Part shown: positions 36,201 to 41,396 of the stretch, in pieces
How positions within the stretch are numbered: position 1 is the first letter of the stretch
How the letters are laid out: every line of letters begins with the position of its first letter
Source: Moritella sp. 5
GTDB lineage: Bacteria; Pseudomonadota; Gammaproteobacteria; Enterobacterales; Moritellaceae
NCBI RefSeq assembly: GCF_018219455.1
Contig: NZ_CP056122.1
Location: 1,302,001-1,366,000 of the forward strand
Direction of reading: 5' to 3'
DNA length: 64,000 nt
Translations under genes and position numbers: made by a program
The notes under the pieces: generated by a model
Seen by the model: the letters and a program-made list of their open reading frames with translations, nothing else
Database searches by the model: none
Told to the model about the DNA's origin: nothing

Positions 36201-39173
36201 GGTGGTCAAGATGACGGTACTGATACATTAGGTGCTGATACTGTTACTTTAACGAGTGTGAACGGCCAAAATTTAGTTAACGGTGAATTAACACTGGATA
36301 CTGCTAATGGTTTAATAATTTTTCATGGTGATGGCAGTTACCAGTACACTTCTGACTTGGCAGATACTGCGATTGCTAATGGAAACTTAGAATCATCTAG
36401 TTGGAATGATTCGGGTATAACTCTTTACGGATTTAATGATTCTAATGCAGATTCTTCTAATGTTTATCAGAGTGATTCACCTCAGTTAGGACTAAACCCA
36501 AGTAATCTTAATAATGCGATAAATACTGCACATTCAAATATTTCAAATAATGGTATTGGTGTTGGTACTGGGGACTCTTCTACGGTTGGTTTCGGTGAAT
36601 CAATCGTACTTGATTTAGGTGTTGCAACTAAAAAAGTGAGTTTAAGCTTTGCTGAATTAAGTAATAATGAGTACATCAGTGTTTATGGTTATGATGCCAG
36701 TGGTAATGTCGTTGATAGTATCAAATGGGTAAGTGGAGAGCCTGACAATACAGTATCTGAAGAGTTTATTTTTAGCACAGAAGTGTCCTACATCTCCGTA
36801 TACCAGCATAATAATTCTAGCGTTGTATTAACAGGCGCTGTTATCCCAGCGGATCACGGCGTAATTCCAGATGAAACATTTGATTACAATATTGTTGATT
36901 CGGATGGTGACAGCAGTGATGCAACCTTAACGATTGAACATTCTGGCGATTCAACCGCATTTGATGATAGCGGAACTGTATTTGAATCAGGTCTAACAGA
37001 TGGCACTGCTGAGGGCGTTTCAACAACGGTTCTCACGGGTAATTTATTAGATAATGATGCGGGTATTGGTGCGTCAACAGTAATAACTTCTGTGGACGGG
37101 CTTGTACCTGGTTCTAGCTCAAGTGTCACAGTTAATATGGACCAAGGTTCATTAACTGTTTATGTCGAAGATGACGGTAGTCATAGAGCGGGCGATTATA
37201 CTTATACCTTAACTAATGCAGTTCAAGTTGCCGGTAATGGTACTGTAGATACTATTAATTATCAGTTAACGGATCAAAATAGCGGGCATCAAACTACTGC
37301 ACAATTCAATGTCAATATTGTCGATGATGCACCTGTAGCCAACAATGTTGAGTTGACACTGGAAGCCGCATCAGAAGCATATACCGTCAATTTAACCGTT
37401 GTATTAGACAAGTCTGGTTCAATGGGATGGTCAGCAGGCGATGGTACAGGGCGTACTCGTATGGAAGTCGCCAAAGAAGCGATCACGAGTATGCTTGCAG
37501 AGTATGACAAAGTGGGTAATGTTAATGTCCAATTTGTTGCCTTCAATTATGCAGCGACTAAGTCACCGTGGTTTGAAGATGATTTATTTACAGCTATGGA
37601 TTATTTAGAAACTCAAATTATCCCGGGAAGTGTGACGTACTATGATGCAGCCCTAAATTCAGTGATGGACAATTACCAAGCTCCTACAGGTAATGCGGCT
37701 GATAAATCACTTGTTTACTTTATTTCTGATGGTGCACCAACCTCAGGTCATGGCATTGATGGCACAGACCAAGCAACTTGGGAAGCTTTCCTTGATAATA
37801 ATAATATCGATACCTCATTTTCGATTGGTATTGGTGCTAGCACTTCATTAAATGAATTAAATCCTATTGGTTATCCGAATACGAATGATAGTGGTGAACT
37901 CGAACCAAATACTATCAAAATCTCATCAGCTGCTGAGCTATCTGATACTTTATTGAGTACGATTGATAGCGGTATTCTTAGCGGTAACGTTTCATTATTA
38001 GCTGCAAGTGGAAATGCAGGTGCTGCTTTAGGTGCTGATGGTGGCTACATATCAACAATTACTATCGATGGTGTGACTTATACCTATCAACCTGGTGATG
38101 CAAACTCGGTAATATCAGTTGAAACAGTGAAAGGGGGGACTCTGACCTTAGATCTAGCTACCTTAAATTACAGCTATAACATTGAGTTAGACAAAAGTAT
38201 TACTGGTGAACAAGATGTTTTTCAAATCACTATTGTTGATAATGATGGCGATAGTACACAGCTTAATATGACGATCAATTTGGAATATCAAGCAAATCTT
38301 GACGCTAACCGAGATCTAATCCTCACTAACCAAAATGGTATTACAACATTAGAGATCCCTACGTTGGCATTAATGCACAACGACACCAAAGGAGCATCAG
38401 CTGAAATCTCATCTATTAGTGATGAGACAAATGCAACCGTTATTGGTAATGGTACGCCGCTTGATACTATTCAGGTCACTGTTGCTTCAGGTAGTAACAT
38501 CGATGACGTAAGTTTCGACTATACATTAAATAATAGCGGTGCAAATGATCAAGCTGAAGTCACATTTGAAGAAGTCAGTGGTGGAACTATTACTGGTGGT
38601 GAATTCGATGAAATCCTGCTTGGTGGTAATAATGCGGATACGCTTATTGGTAATGCGGGTGATGACTCCTTAGTTGCTGGTGCTGGTGACGATGACCTCA
38701 GTGGCGGTATTGGCGATGATTTATTAATGGGCCAAGATGGCGGTGATACGTTAAGCGGCGGAGCTGATGATGATATATTAATTGGTGGTGTGGGTAATGA
38801 CATATTAACGGGTGGAGCAGGTATTGATACTGCAGTTTGGTTGGATGGTGATCAGGGTACCGAGCAAGCGCCAGCCGTTGACCATATTACCGATTTTAAT
38901 ATAAATGAAGATAAGCTCGATCTTAGTGATTTATTACAAAGTGTAAATAGCGGAGAGCTTGATGATTACCTTGACTTTAGTTTTGCCACTGCAACGGGGG
39001 GTACCGTTACTACAACTATAAATATTCATACAGAAGGTGCTGGTTCTGCAGTTAGCCAAGTGATTATTTTGGATAGTGTAGATCTCAGAGACGCTTATAC
39101 AAATGTGGATATTACCAGCCCTAGCGGTATTAATAGCATACTAGATGATGTTGCAGATCCATTGATCTTCTAA
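15252..39173 (+). CDS. Giant LapA/BpfA-type RTX biofilm adhesin, 7,973 residues, 57 tandem 104-residue modules
   Basis: This is a cell-surface adhesin exported by a type I secretion system and held in the outer membrane by its N-terminus. Residues 1-110 form the retention module, followed by the LapG di-alanine site TAAG at 112-115. There is no Sec signal peptide, as expected. Four Ig-like repeats of about 81-83 residues (about 170-497) and one Big-type domain lead to 57 modules covering residues 597-6525: 56 of 104 residues and a last, divergent one of 105. Then come a cadherin/VCBS-like part (about 6526-6650), a PA14-like domain (about 6665-6815), VCBS-like domains, and a von Willebrand A domain with the MIDAS motif DKSGS at 7386. 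Glycine/Asp-rich RTX nonapeptides lie at about 7782-7860, followed by the C-terminal secretion domain. GGAAGG precedes the ATG. The ligand is unknown; PA14-like and VWA domains suggest sugar and protein contacts. Confidence 0.95.
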   Translation: MITFVTPQHAQVISVTGKATFRLELNEELLADGRTIPAGGAIDITPGAEIVLQYADGSTAIINEHYSEAKVFASDDLDDLANKQIDDETLEEIEAIQALIKSDAEFIDPVSTAAGNVSDGGRSSAVSLERSASETLADVEFNTTAFFSVNGSDFESDDSSDEGVSANQLPALTVTLGNDTAVNDLITSDGDLVIGGKLDGATIEYSINGIDWSNTFVPIEGDNTVYVRQVDGFGGVSLTTSLSFELDTQIAAPIVELANDTANGSDLISSDGTLNVSSIEAGAVVEYSVDGGTTWTNSFSPVEGVNTVAVRQTDVAGNVSNSSELTFTLDTQISPPIVRLTNDTANGSDLISSDGILDVSGIESGATVEYSVDGGSTWTNSFSPAEGSNTVAVRQTDVAGNESASTTLSFVLDTQIAAPTVALNNDTANGSDLISSDGTLNVTGIETNATVEYSVDGGSAWTNSFSPVEGVNTVSVRQTDVAGNVSNSSDLTFTLDTISPDIPTVITQITNDATPIITGSATIIAGESLNITVNGATYNNVTVDSSGNWSVDTGSAVVDTGVLGSFVDGQSYDVTAITTDQAGNNTADITSGEVIIDTSIAANTITIAAITDDTGVAGDFKTSDTNLSVNGSLDNALQADETLQISTDNGTTWVDVSSVSGTTWSHDDTATTHAADFDYDMRIVDNADNVGATAEQTVQIDTSVSANTITIAAITDDTGVAGDFKTSDTNLSVNGSLDNALQADEILQISTDNGTTWVDVSSVSGTTWSHDDTANTHNADFDYDMRIVDNADNVGATAEQTVVIDTSVATNTITISAITDDTGVAGDFKTSDTNLSVNGSLDNALQADETLQISTDNGTTWVDVSSVSGTTWSHDDTANTHNADFDYDMRIVDNADNVGATAEQTVQIDTSVSANTITIVAITDDTGVAGDFKTSDTNLSVNGSLNTALQADETLQISTDNGTTWVDVSSVAGTTWSHDDTATTHNADFDYDMRIVDNADNVGATAEQTVQIDTSVSANTITIMAITDDTGVAGDFKTSDTNLSVNGSLDNALQADETLQISTDNGATWVDVSSVAGTTWSHDDTATTHNADFDYDMRIVDNADNVGATTAQTVQIDTSVSANTITIAAITDDTGVAGDFKTSDTNLSVNGSLANALQADETLQISTDNGATWVDVSSVSATTWSHDDTATTHAADFDYDMRIVDNADNVGATAEQTVVIDTSVATNTITISAITDDTGVAGDFKTSDTNLSVNGSLDNALQADETLQISTDNGTTWVDVSSVSATTWSHDDTATTHNADFDYDMRIVDNADNVGATAEQTVQIDTSVSANTITIVAITDDTGVAGDFKTSDTNLSVNGSLNTALQADETLQISTDNGATWVDVSSVSGTTWSHDDTANTHNADFNYDMRIVDNADNVGATTAQIVQIDTSVSANTITIAAITDDTGVAGDFKTSDTNLSVNGSLDNALQADETLQISTDNGATWVDVSSVSGTTWSHDDTATTHNADFDYDMRIVDNADNVGATAEQTVQIDTSVSANTITIMAITDDTGVAGDFKTSDINLSVNGSLDNALQAGETLQISTDNGTTWVDVSSVSGTTWSHDDTANTHAADFDYDMRIVDNADNVGATTAQAVQIDTTVATNAITISAITDDTGVAGDFKTSDTNLSVNGSLDNALQADEILQISTDNGTTWVDVSSVSGTTWSHDDTATTHAADFDYDMRILDNADNVGATAEQTVQIDTSVSANTITIMAITDDTGVAGDFKTSDTNLSVNGSLDNALQADETLQISTDNGATWVDVSSVAGTTWSHDDTVNTHNADFDYDMRIVDNADNVGATTAQTVQIDTSVSANTITIAAITDDTGVAGDFKTSDTNLSVNGSLNTALQADETLQISTDNGTTWVDVSNVSGTTWSHDDSATTHAADFDYDMRIVDNADNVGATAEQTVQIDTSVSANTITIVAITDDTGVAGDFKTSDTNLSVNGSLDNALQADETLQISTDNGTTWVDVSSVSGTTWSHDDTANTHNADFDYDMRIVDNADNVGATAEQTVQIDTSVSANTITIAAITDDTGVAGDFKTSDTNLSVNGSLNTALQADETLQISTDNGATWVDVSNVSGTTWSHDDSATTHAADFDYDMRIVDNADNVGATTAQTVQIDTSVSANTITIAAITDDTGVAGDFKTSDTNLSVNGSLDNALQADEKLQISTDNGATWVDVSSVAGTTWSHDDTATTHAADFDYDMRIVDNADNVGATAEQTVQIDTSVSANTITIAAITDDTGVAGDFKTSDTNLSVNGSLDNALQADETLQISTDNGATWVDVSSVSGTTWSHDDTATTHNADFDYDMRIVDNADNVGATTAQTVVIDTSVATNTITISAITDDTGVAGDFKTSDTNLSVNGSLDNALQADETLQISTDNGTTWVDVSSVSGTTWSHDDTANTHNADFDYDMRIVDNADNVGATAEQTVQIDTSVSANTITITAITDDTGVAGDFRTSDTNLSVNGSLANALQVDETLQISTDNGATWVDVSSVSGTTWSHDDTANTHNADFDYDMRIVDNADNVGATAEQTVVIDTSVATNTITISAITDDTGVAGDFKTSDTNLSVNGSLDNALQADEILQISTDNGATWVDVSSVSGTTWSHDDTATTHAADFDYDMRIVDNADNVGATAEQTVQIDTSVSANTITIAAITDDTGVAGDFKTSDTNLSVNGSLDNALQADETLQISTDNGATWVDVSSVSGTTWSHDDTANTHAADFDYDMRIVDNADNVGATTAQAVQIDTTVATNAITISAITDDTGVAGDFKTSDTNLSVNGSLDNALQADEILQISTDNGTTWVDVNSVSGTTWSHDDTANTHAADFDYDMRIVDNADNVGATTAQAVQIDTTVATNAITISAITDDTGVAGDFKTSDTNLSVNGSLDNALQADEILQISTDNGTTWVDVNSVSGTTWSHDDTATTHAADFDYDMRIVDNADNVGATAEQTVQIDTSVSANTITIVAITDDTGVAGDFKTSDTNLSVNGSLANALQTDETLQISTDNGTTWVDVSSVSGTTWSHDDTANTHTADFDYDMRIVDNADNVGATAEQTVVIDTSVATNTITISAITDDTGVAGDFKTSDTNLSVNGSLDNALQADEILQISTDNGTTWVDVSSVSGTTWSHDDTATTHAADFDYDMRIVDNADNVGATTAQTVQIDTSVSANTITIVAITDDTGVAGDFKTSDTNLSVNGSLDNALQADETLQISTDNGATWVDVSSVAGTTWSHDDTANTHTADFDYDMRIVDNADNVGATAEQTVVIDTSVATNTITISAITDDTGVAGDFKTSDTNLSVNGSLDNALQADETLQISTDNGATWVDVSSVSGTTWSHDDTATTHAADFDYDMRIVDNADNVGATTAQTVQIDTSVSANTITIVAITDDTGVAGDFKTSDTNLSVNGSLNTALQADETLQISTDNGATWVDVSSVAGTTWSHDDTANTHAADFDYDMRIVDNADNVGATAEQTVQIDTSVSANTITIVAITDDTGVAGDFKTSDTNLSVNGSLDNALQADETLQISTDNGTTWVDVSSVSGTTWSHDDTANTHNADFDYDMRIVDNADNVGATTAQTVQIDTSVSANTITIAAITDDTGVAGDFKTSDTNLSVNGSLDNALQADETLQISTDNGTTWVDVSSVAGTTWSHDDTANTHAADFDYDMRIVDNADNVGATAEQTVQIDTSVSANTITIAAITDDTGVAGDFKTSDTNLSVNGSLDNALQADETLQISTDNGTTWVDVSSVSGTTWSHDDTATTHAADFDYDMRIVDNADNVGATAEQTVQIDTSVSANTITIAAITDDTGVAGDFKTSDTNLSVNGSLDNALQADETLQISTDNGATWVDVSSVSGTTWSHDDTANTHTADFDYDMRIVDNADNVGATAEQTVVIDTSVATNTITISAITDDTGVAGDFKTSDTNLSVNGSLDNALQADETLQISTDNGATWVDVSSVSGTTWSHDDTATTHAADFDYDMRIVDNADNVGATTAQTVQIDTSVSANTITIVAITDDTGVAGDFKTSDTNLSVNGSLNTALQADETLQISTDNGATWVDVSSVAGTTWSHDDTANTHNADFDYDMRIVDNADNVGATTAQTVQIDTSVSANTITIAAITDDTGVAGDFKTSDTNLSVNGSLDNALQADETLQISTDNGTTWVDVSSVSGTTWSHDDTATTHAADFDYDMRIVDNADNVGATTAQTVQIDTSVSANTITIVAITDDTGVAGDFKTSDTNLSVNGSLDNALQADETLQISTDNGATWVDVSSVSGTTWSHDDTANTHTADFDYDMRIVDNADNVGATAEQTVVIDTSVATNTITISAITDDTGVAGDFKTSDTNLSVNGSLDNALQADETLQISTDNGATWVDVSSVSGTTWSHDDTATTHAADFDYDMRIVDNADNVGATTAQTVQIDTSVSANTITIVAITDDTGVAGDFKTSDTNLSVNGSLNTALQADETLQISTDNGATWVDVSSVAGTTWSHDDTANTHAADFDYDMRIVDNADNVGATAEQTVQIDTSVSANTITIVAITDDTGVAGDFKTSDTNLSVNGSLDNALQADETLQISTDNGTTWVDVSSVSGTTWSHDDTANTHNADFDYDMRIVDNADNVGATTAQTVQIDTSVSANTITIAAITDDTGVAGDFKTSDTNLSVNGSLDNALQADETLQISTDNGTTWVDVSSVAGTTWSHDDTANTHAADFDYDMRIVDNADNVGATAEQTVQIDTSVSANTITIAAITDDTGVAGDFKTSDTNLSVNGSLDNALQADETLQISTDNGTTWVDVSSVSGTTWSHDDTATTHAADFDYDMRIVDNADNVGATAEQTVQIDTSVSANTITIAAITDDTGVAGDFKTSDTNLSVNGSLDNALQADETLQISTDNGATWVDVSSVSGTTWSHDDTANTHNADFDYDMRIVDNADNVGATAEQTVVIDTSVATNTITISAITDDTGVAGDFKTSDTNLSVNGSLDNALQADETLQISTDNGATWVDVSSVAGTTWSHDDTANTHNADFDYDMRIVDNADNVGATAEQTVVIDTSVATNTITISAITDDTGVAGDFKTSDTNLSVNGSLDNALQADETLQISTDNGATWVDVSSVSGTTWSHDDTANTHNADFDYDMRIVDNADNVGATAEQTVVIDTSVATNTITISAITDDTGVAGDFKTSDTNLSVNGSLDNALQADETLQISTDNGATWVDVSSVAGTTWSHDDTANTHNADFDYDMRIVDNADNVGATAEQTVVIDTSVATNTITISAITDDTGVAGDFKTSDTNLSVNGSLDNALQADETLQISTDNGATWVDVSSVSGTTWSHDDTATTHAADFDYDMRIVDNADNVGATTAQAVQIDTTVATNAITISAITDDTGVAGDFKTSDTNLSVNGSLDNALQADEILQISTDNGTTWVDVSSVSGTTWSHDDTVNTHNADFDYDMRIVDNADNVGATAEQTVQIDTSVSANTITIVAITDDTGVAGDFKTSDTNLSVNGSLDNALQADETLQISTDNGATWVDVSSVSGTTWSHDDTATTHAADFDYDMRIVDNADNVGATTAQTVQIDTSVSANTITIVAITDDTGVAGDFKTSDTNLSVNGSLNTALQADETLQISTDNGATWVDVSSVAGTTWSHDDTANTHAADFDYDMRIVDNADNVGATTAQTVQIDTSVSANTITIAAITDDTGVAGDFKTSDTNLSVNGSLANALQADETLQISTDNGATWVDVSSVSGTTWSHDDTATTHAADFDYDMRIVDNADNVGATAEQTVQIDTSVSANTITIVAITDDTGVAGDFKTSDTNLSVNGSLNTALQADETLQISTDNGTTWVDVSSVAGTTWSHDDTATTHNADFDYDMRIVDNADNVGATTAQAVQIDTTVATNAITISAITDDTGVAGDFKTSDTNLSVNGSLDNALQADETLQISTDNGATWVDVSSVSGTTWSHDDTANTHAADFDYDMRIVDNADNVGATTAQTVQIDTSVSANTITIAAITDDTGVAGDFKTSDTNLSVNGSLDNALQADETLQISTDNGTTWVDVSSVAGTTWNHDDTATTHNADFDYDMRIVDNADNVGATAEQTVQIDTSVSANTITIAAITDDTGVAGDFKTSDTNLSVNGSLDNALQADETLQISTDNGTTWVDVSSVAGTTWSHDDTATTHNADFDYDMRIVDNADNVGATTAQTVQIDTSVSANTITIAAITDDTGVAGDFKTSDTNLSVNGSLDNALQADETLQISTDNGTTWADVSSVSGTTWSHDDTANTHNADFDYDMRIVDNADNVGATAEQTVQIDTSVSANTITIAAITDDTGVAGDFKTSDTNLSVNGSLDNALQADETLQISTDNGTTWVDVSSVSGTTWSHDDTANTHNADFDYDMRIVDNADNVGATAEQTVQIDTSVSANTITIAAITDDTGLDSNDFKTTDTNLIVNGSLANTLQSDETLQISTDNGTTWVDVSSVSGTTWSHDDTANTHTADFDYEMRIVDIAGNQGATAEQTVEINIAPTTTAATIDATEDVPYILSVSDFNFADSDASDALVSIRIDSLPSDGELQLYDGSSWNSVTNGQTVSITDINADNLRFVNDEHESGQGYSDFDFSVSDGAEWSNSVTATVNVEAVADVPTLTVSSGVVSSANYVAPQGAGLLVETFNNVTAFNISDVSGSNAGYMEQALANETPDSTENLLSLTDAGGTINLATDSAVKATGLIYLEAGSSYEFTGYRDDTFHMEIGGDQVFSQGFDSWGNYTSTAFVPSESGYYSFEMYAYNASGVGSYDVSVKINGGTEQELSVLPTYADINEVNSLDGQHSGYAENSNNDGGFYPARLNEGIEDTDISLSSINAALVDLDGSESLAITVAGVPVGAVISDGTNSVTSDGSVIDISDWDLDALTFNGLATGDSTTHTLSFTATSTEINGTGANETASTSVDLNVVVIDSAPVSMDDLDSVGYGGTIYGNVITGAGGQDDGTDTLGADTVTLTSVNGQNLVNGELTLDTANGLIIFHGDGSYQYTSDLADTAIANGNLESSSWNDSGITLYGFNDSNADSSNVYQSDSPQLGLNPSNLNNAINTAHSNISNNGIGVGTGDSSTVGFGESIVLDLGVATKKVSLSFAELSNNEYISVYGYDASGNVVDSIKWVSGEPDNTVSEEFIFSTEVSYISVYQHNNSSVVLTGAVIPADHGVIPDETFDYNIVDSDGDSSDATLTIEHSGDSTAFDDSGTVFESGLTDGTAEGVSTTVLTGNLLDNDAGIGASTVITSVDGLVPGSSSSVTVNMDQGSLTVYVEDDGSHRAGDYTYTLTNAVQVAGNGTVDTINYQLTDQNSGHQTTAQFNVNIVDDAPVANNVELTLEAASEAYTVNLTVVLDKSGSMGWSAGDGTGRTRMEVAKEAITSMLAEYDKVGNVNVQFVAFNYAATKSPWFEDDLFTAMDYLETQIIPGSVTYYDAALNSVMDNYQAPTGNAADKSLVYFISDGAPTSGHGIDGTDQATWEAFLDNNNIDTSFSIGIGASTSLNELNPIGYPNTNDSGELEPNTIKISSAAELSDTLLSTIDSGILSGNVSLLAASGNAGAALGADGGYISTITIDGVTYTYQPGDANSVISVETVKGGTLTLDLATLNYSYNIELDKSITGEQDVFQITIVDNDGDSTQLNMTINLEYQANLDANRDLILTNQNGITTLEIPTLALMHNDTKGASAEISSISDETNATVIGNGTPLDTIQVTVASGSNIDDVSFDYTLNNSGANDQAEVTFEEVSGGTITGGEFDEILLGGNNADTLIGNAGDDSLVAGAGDDDLSGGIGDDLLMGQDGGDTLSGGADDDILIGGVGNDILTGGAGIDTAVWLDGDQGTEQAPAVDHITDFNINEDKLDLSDLLQSVNSGELDDYLDFSFATATGGTVTTTINIHTEGAGSAVSQVIILDSVDLRDAYTNVDITSPSGINSILDDVADPLIF
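15585..15596 (+). other. Predicted LapG cleavage site (TAAG) in the adhesin
   Basis: These codons encode Thr112-Ala113-Ala114-Gly115. LapG proteases cut between the two alanines of a TAAG/PAAG motif about 110 residues from the LapA N-terminus, so both motif and position fit. The site follows an acidic helix-like stretch, as in LapA. Confidence 0.85.
15765..16743 (+). repeat. Four N-terminal Ig-like repeats of 81-83 residues
   Basis: Four direct repeats of about 243-249 bp share the pattern NDTANGSDLISSDG, VEYSVDGG, TWTNSFSPVEG and VRQTDVAGN. The first copy is the most diverged; copies 2-4 are spaced exactly 249 bp. Boundaries are approximate. They differ in sequence and length from the 312-bp array downstream. 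Confidence 0.85.
24789..26943 (+). repeat. Left copy of a 2,155-bp near-identical block in the array
   Basis: This stretch recurs at 27909-30063, offset by 3,120 bp (exactly ten modules). I find only five mismatches by eye, near 25028-25037, 25943 and 26255. Rare markers such as AAACCTCTGA (26161) and ACACATCAGT (26401) are shared. It is a segmental duplication within the array. Confidence 0.85.
27909..30063 (+). repeat. Right copy of the 2,155-bp block in the array
   Basis: Partner of 24789-26943 at a ten-module offset. The match stops at 30064, where a two-module (624-bp) duplication begins to dominate. Confidence 0.85.
29941..31204 (+). repeat. Two-module (624-bp) perfect tandem duplication in the array
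   Basis: 29941-30580 and 30565-31204 are identical by eye, offset 624 bp. The unit alternates a VSG/GCGACGGCT module with a VAG/GCGACAGCT module. This is probably the most recent expansion in the array. Confidence 0.8.
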
Positions 39174-39218
39174 ATCAACTGGTTTGTTTATTAAAGGAAT
39201 TTGAGGGAAATATTACAC

Positions 39219-41396
39219 GTGGACTCGAATAAAACTGCAAATAAGACACAGTGGACGATCAAAGCTTCTCAGCATATTACTGAGGATGCACTACTGGATT
39301 GCTTAATTTTACTCACTGAGCACTTTGGTAATCCCTGCTCCGCAGATGCGATCACAGCTGGCCTGTCTATATCGGGAGCGAATCTTACCCCCGAGTTAAT
39401 GCCACAAGCGGCTGGGCGTGCGGGCCTGAGTGCTAAACTCAGTCAAAAAGGTCTGAATGAATTACCGGGTATGCTATTACCGTGTATTTTGTTATTAAAA
39501 GATCAAAAAGCCTGCGTATTGCAGGAGCTGGATTTTAGTCAAGACAAAGCCATTATCTCAATGCCTGAAACTGGCGGTGAAATATCATTAACGATCGCTG
39601 AACTTGAAGCTATCTATGTTGGTTATCTGTTTTTGATCAAGCAGCAATATCATGGTGACCGTGATTTTGATGTACACCTACATGAAACTAAAAAGCATTG
39701 GTTATGGGAAACAATTAAGTCTGCTGCGCCGATCTATCGTGATGTTATTATCGCGTCTATTTTAGTTAACTTGTTTGCCTTAGTATCCCCGTTATTTGTG
39801 ATGAATGTGTATGACAAAGTGGTGCCAAATTTAGCTTTTGAGTCACTCTGGGTATTAGCGATTGGTGCGACCATTGCTTATATATTTGATTTTATCATGA
39901 AGCAATTACGAGGTTACCTTATTGATGTAGCAGGTAAGAAAATTGATTTACAAACCTCAGCTAAATTGTTTGCTAAAGTGATTGGTATGCCGTTAGAAAA
40001 ACGCGCAGCTAGTGTCGGAGGCATGGCAAAGCAGCTCAGTGAATTTGACAGTGTGCGGGAGTTTTTATCTTCGGCGACGATAACAGCCTTAGTTGACCTG
40101 CCTTTTGCACTGTTATTCATGTTTATTATCTGGCTTGTGGCTGGCGATCTCGTGGTTTTTTCCGTTATTGCGACCTTACTTATCCTAGGTTATACCTTAC
40201 TTGTCCAGCCGCGTTTACGTCATGCTATTGAAGAAAGTAATAAATTTTCTAGCCTGCGACACGGTCACTTAATTGAAAGTTTATCGGTATTAGAGTTGAT
40301 TAAAGCCAACGGTGCAGAAGGTGTGGTGCAAAACAGCTGGCAGCAGATGCTTGGCCATATCTCTAGCTGGCAGCTTAAATCTAAAGTATTAACCAATTCC
40401 GTGTCTAATGTTGCAAGTTTTATCGTGCAAGCGTCGGTAATTGGTGTTGTGGTCTTAGGGGTTTATAGAGTGGCGGATAATGCTATTTCGATGGGGGCTA
40501 TTATTGCTGCGGTTATGTTATCGAGTCGTGCGATAGCACCGATGGCAAAAATAGCCTCATTAATGACTCGGTCTAATCAAACCATGAGCGCTATGCGTCA
40601 GCTTGACGCAATCATGGCGCAGAAAGATGAATTTGAAGACAAAGCGCATTTAGTTAGTCGTCGTAAACTTGAAGGAAATATCACTTTAGAGCAACTTGGT
40701 TTTAATTATCCTGATATTGATAAACCGAGTTTATATCCACTGTCTTTAGCGATAAAACCAGGTGAAAAAGTTGCTGTGATTGGGCGTAATGGTTCAGGGA
40801 AAAGCACTCTCGCTAAACTCTTGTTAGGTTTATATCAGCCTACCACGGGTAGCTTGCACTATGATGGCATGAATCATAAGCAGATCCACCCAAGTGATTT
40901 ACGCCGTAATTTTGGGTATTTACCACAGGATATAACCTTGTTTCACGGCACTATTCGCGAAAATATTTTGTTTGGTGCGAAAAAAATTACGGAATATCAG
41001 CTTATTCGCGCGGTACAGTTATCCGGGGTAAATATATTTACAGATCTTGATTCGCAGGGGTTAGATCAGCAAGTCGGTGAAGGCGGTAAAGCGTTATCTC
41101 GCGGTCAACGTCAATCTATCGCTTTAGCGCGCGCTATCTTAAACGAACCACAAATATTATTACTTGATGAACCCACTGCAAGTTTGGATGCGCGAGCAGA
41201 AAAGCAGTTTATACAGTCCATGAAAGTTACCGCGCAAGATCGCACGTTAGTATTGATCACGCACAAAATGCACCTATTACAGTTAGTGGATCGGATCATA
41301 GTATTAGATAAAGGTCATTTGGTTGCTGATGGCAGTAAAGAGGTTATTTTAAATAAGTTGAAAAATGGATTGCTGACTCCGGGAGCAGTGCAATGA
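39219..41396 (+). CDS. lapB: Type I secretion ABC transporter for the adhesin (LapB/LssB family)
   Basis: This is the inner-membrane export ATPase of the adhesin's type I secretion system, 725 residues from the GTG at 39219. I prefer that start because GAGGGA lies about 10 bases upstream. The frame also opens at a TTG at 39201, but that is too close to AAGGA. Residues 1-140 form a C39-like domain lacking a canonical catalytic Cys-His pair, the substrate-docking version found in RTX exporters. Six membrane helices follow, then the ATPase with Walker A GRNGSGKST (about 522-530), signature LSRGQRQS and Walker B ILLLDEPTAS. It lies 45 bp after the adhesin with no terminator between and overlaps lapC by 4 bp. 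Confidence 0.94.
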   Translation: MDSNKTANKTQWTIKASQHITEDALLDCLILLTEHFGNPCSADAITAGLSISGANLTPELMPQAAGRAGLSAKLSQKGLNELPGMLLPCILLLKDQKACVLQELDFSQDKAIISMPETGGEISLTIAELEAIYVGYLFLIKQQYHGDRDFDVHLHETKKHWLWETIKSAAPIYRDVIIASILVNLFALVSPLFVMNVYDKVVPNLAFESLWVLAIGATIAYIFDFIMKQLRGYLIDVAGKKIDLQTSAKLFAKVIGMPLEKRAASVGGMAKQLSEFDSVREFLSSATITALVDLPFALLFMFIIWLVAGDLVVFSVIATLLILGYTLLVQPRLRHAIEESNKFSSLRHGHLIESLSVLELIKANGAEGVVQNSWQQMLGHISSWQLKSKVLTNSVSNVASFIVQASVIGVVVLGVYRVADNAISMGAIIAAVMLSSRAIAPMAKIASLMTRSNQTMSAMRQLDAIMAQKDEFEDKAHLVSRRKLEGNITLEQLGFNYPDIDKPSLYPLSLAIKPGEKVAVIGRNGSGKSTLAKLLLGLYQPTTGSLHYDGMNHKQIHPSDLRRNFGYLPQDITLFHGTIRENILFGAKKITEYQLIRAVQLSGVNIFTDLDSQGLDQQVGEGGKALSRGQRQSIALARAILNEPQILLLDEPTASLDARAEKQFIQSMKVTAQDRTLVLITHKMHLLQLVDRIIVLDKGHLVADGSKEVILNKLKNGLLTPGAVQ

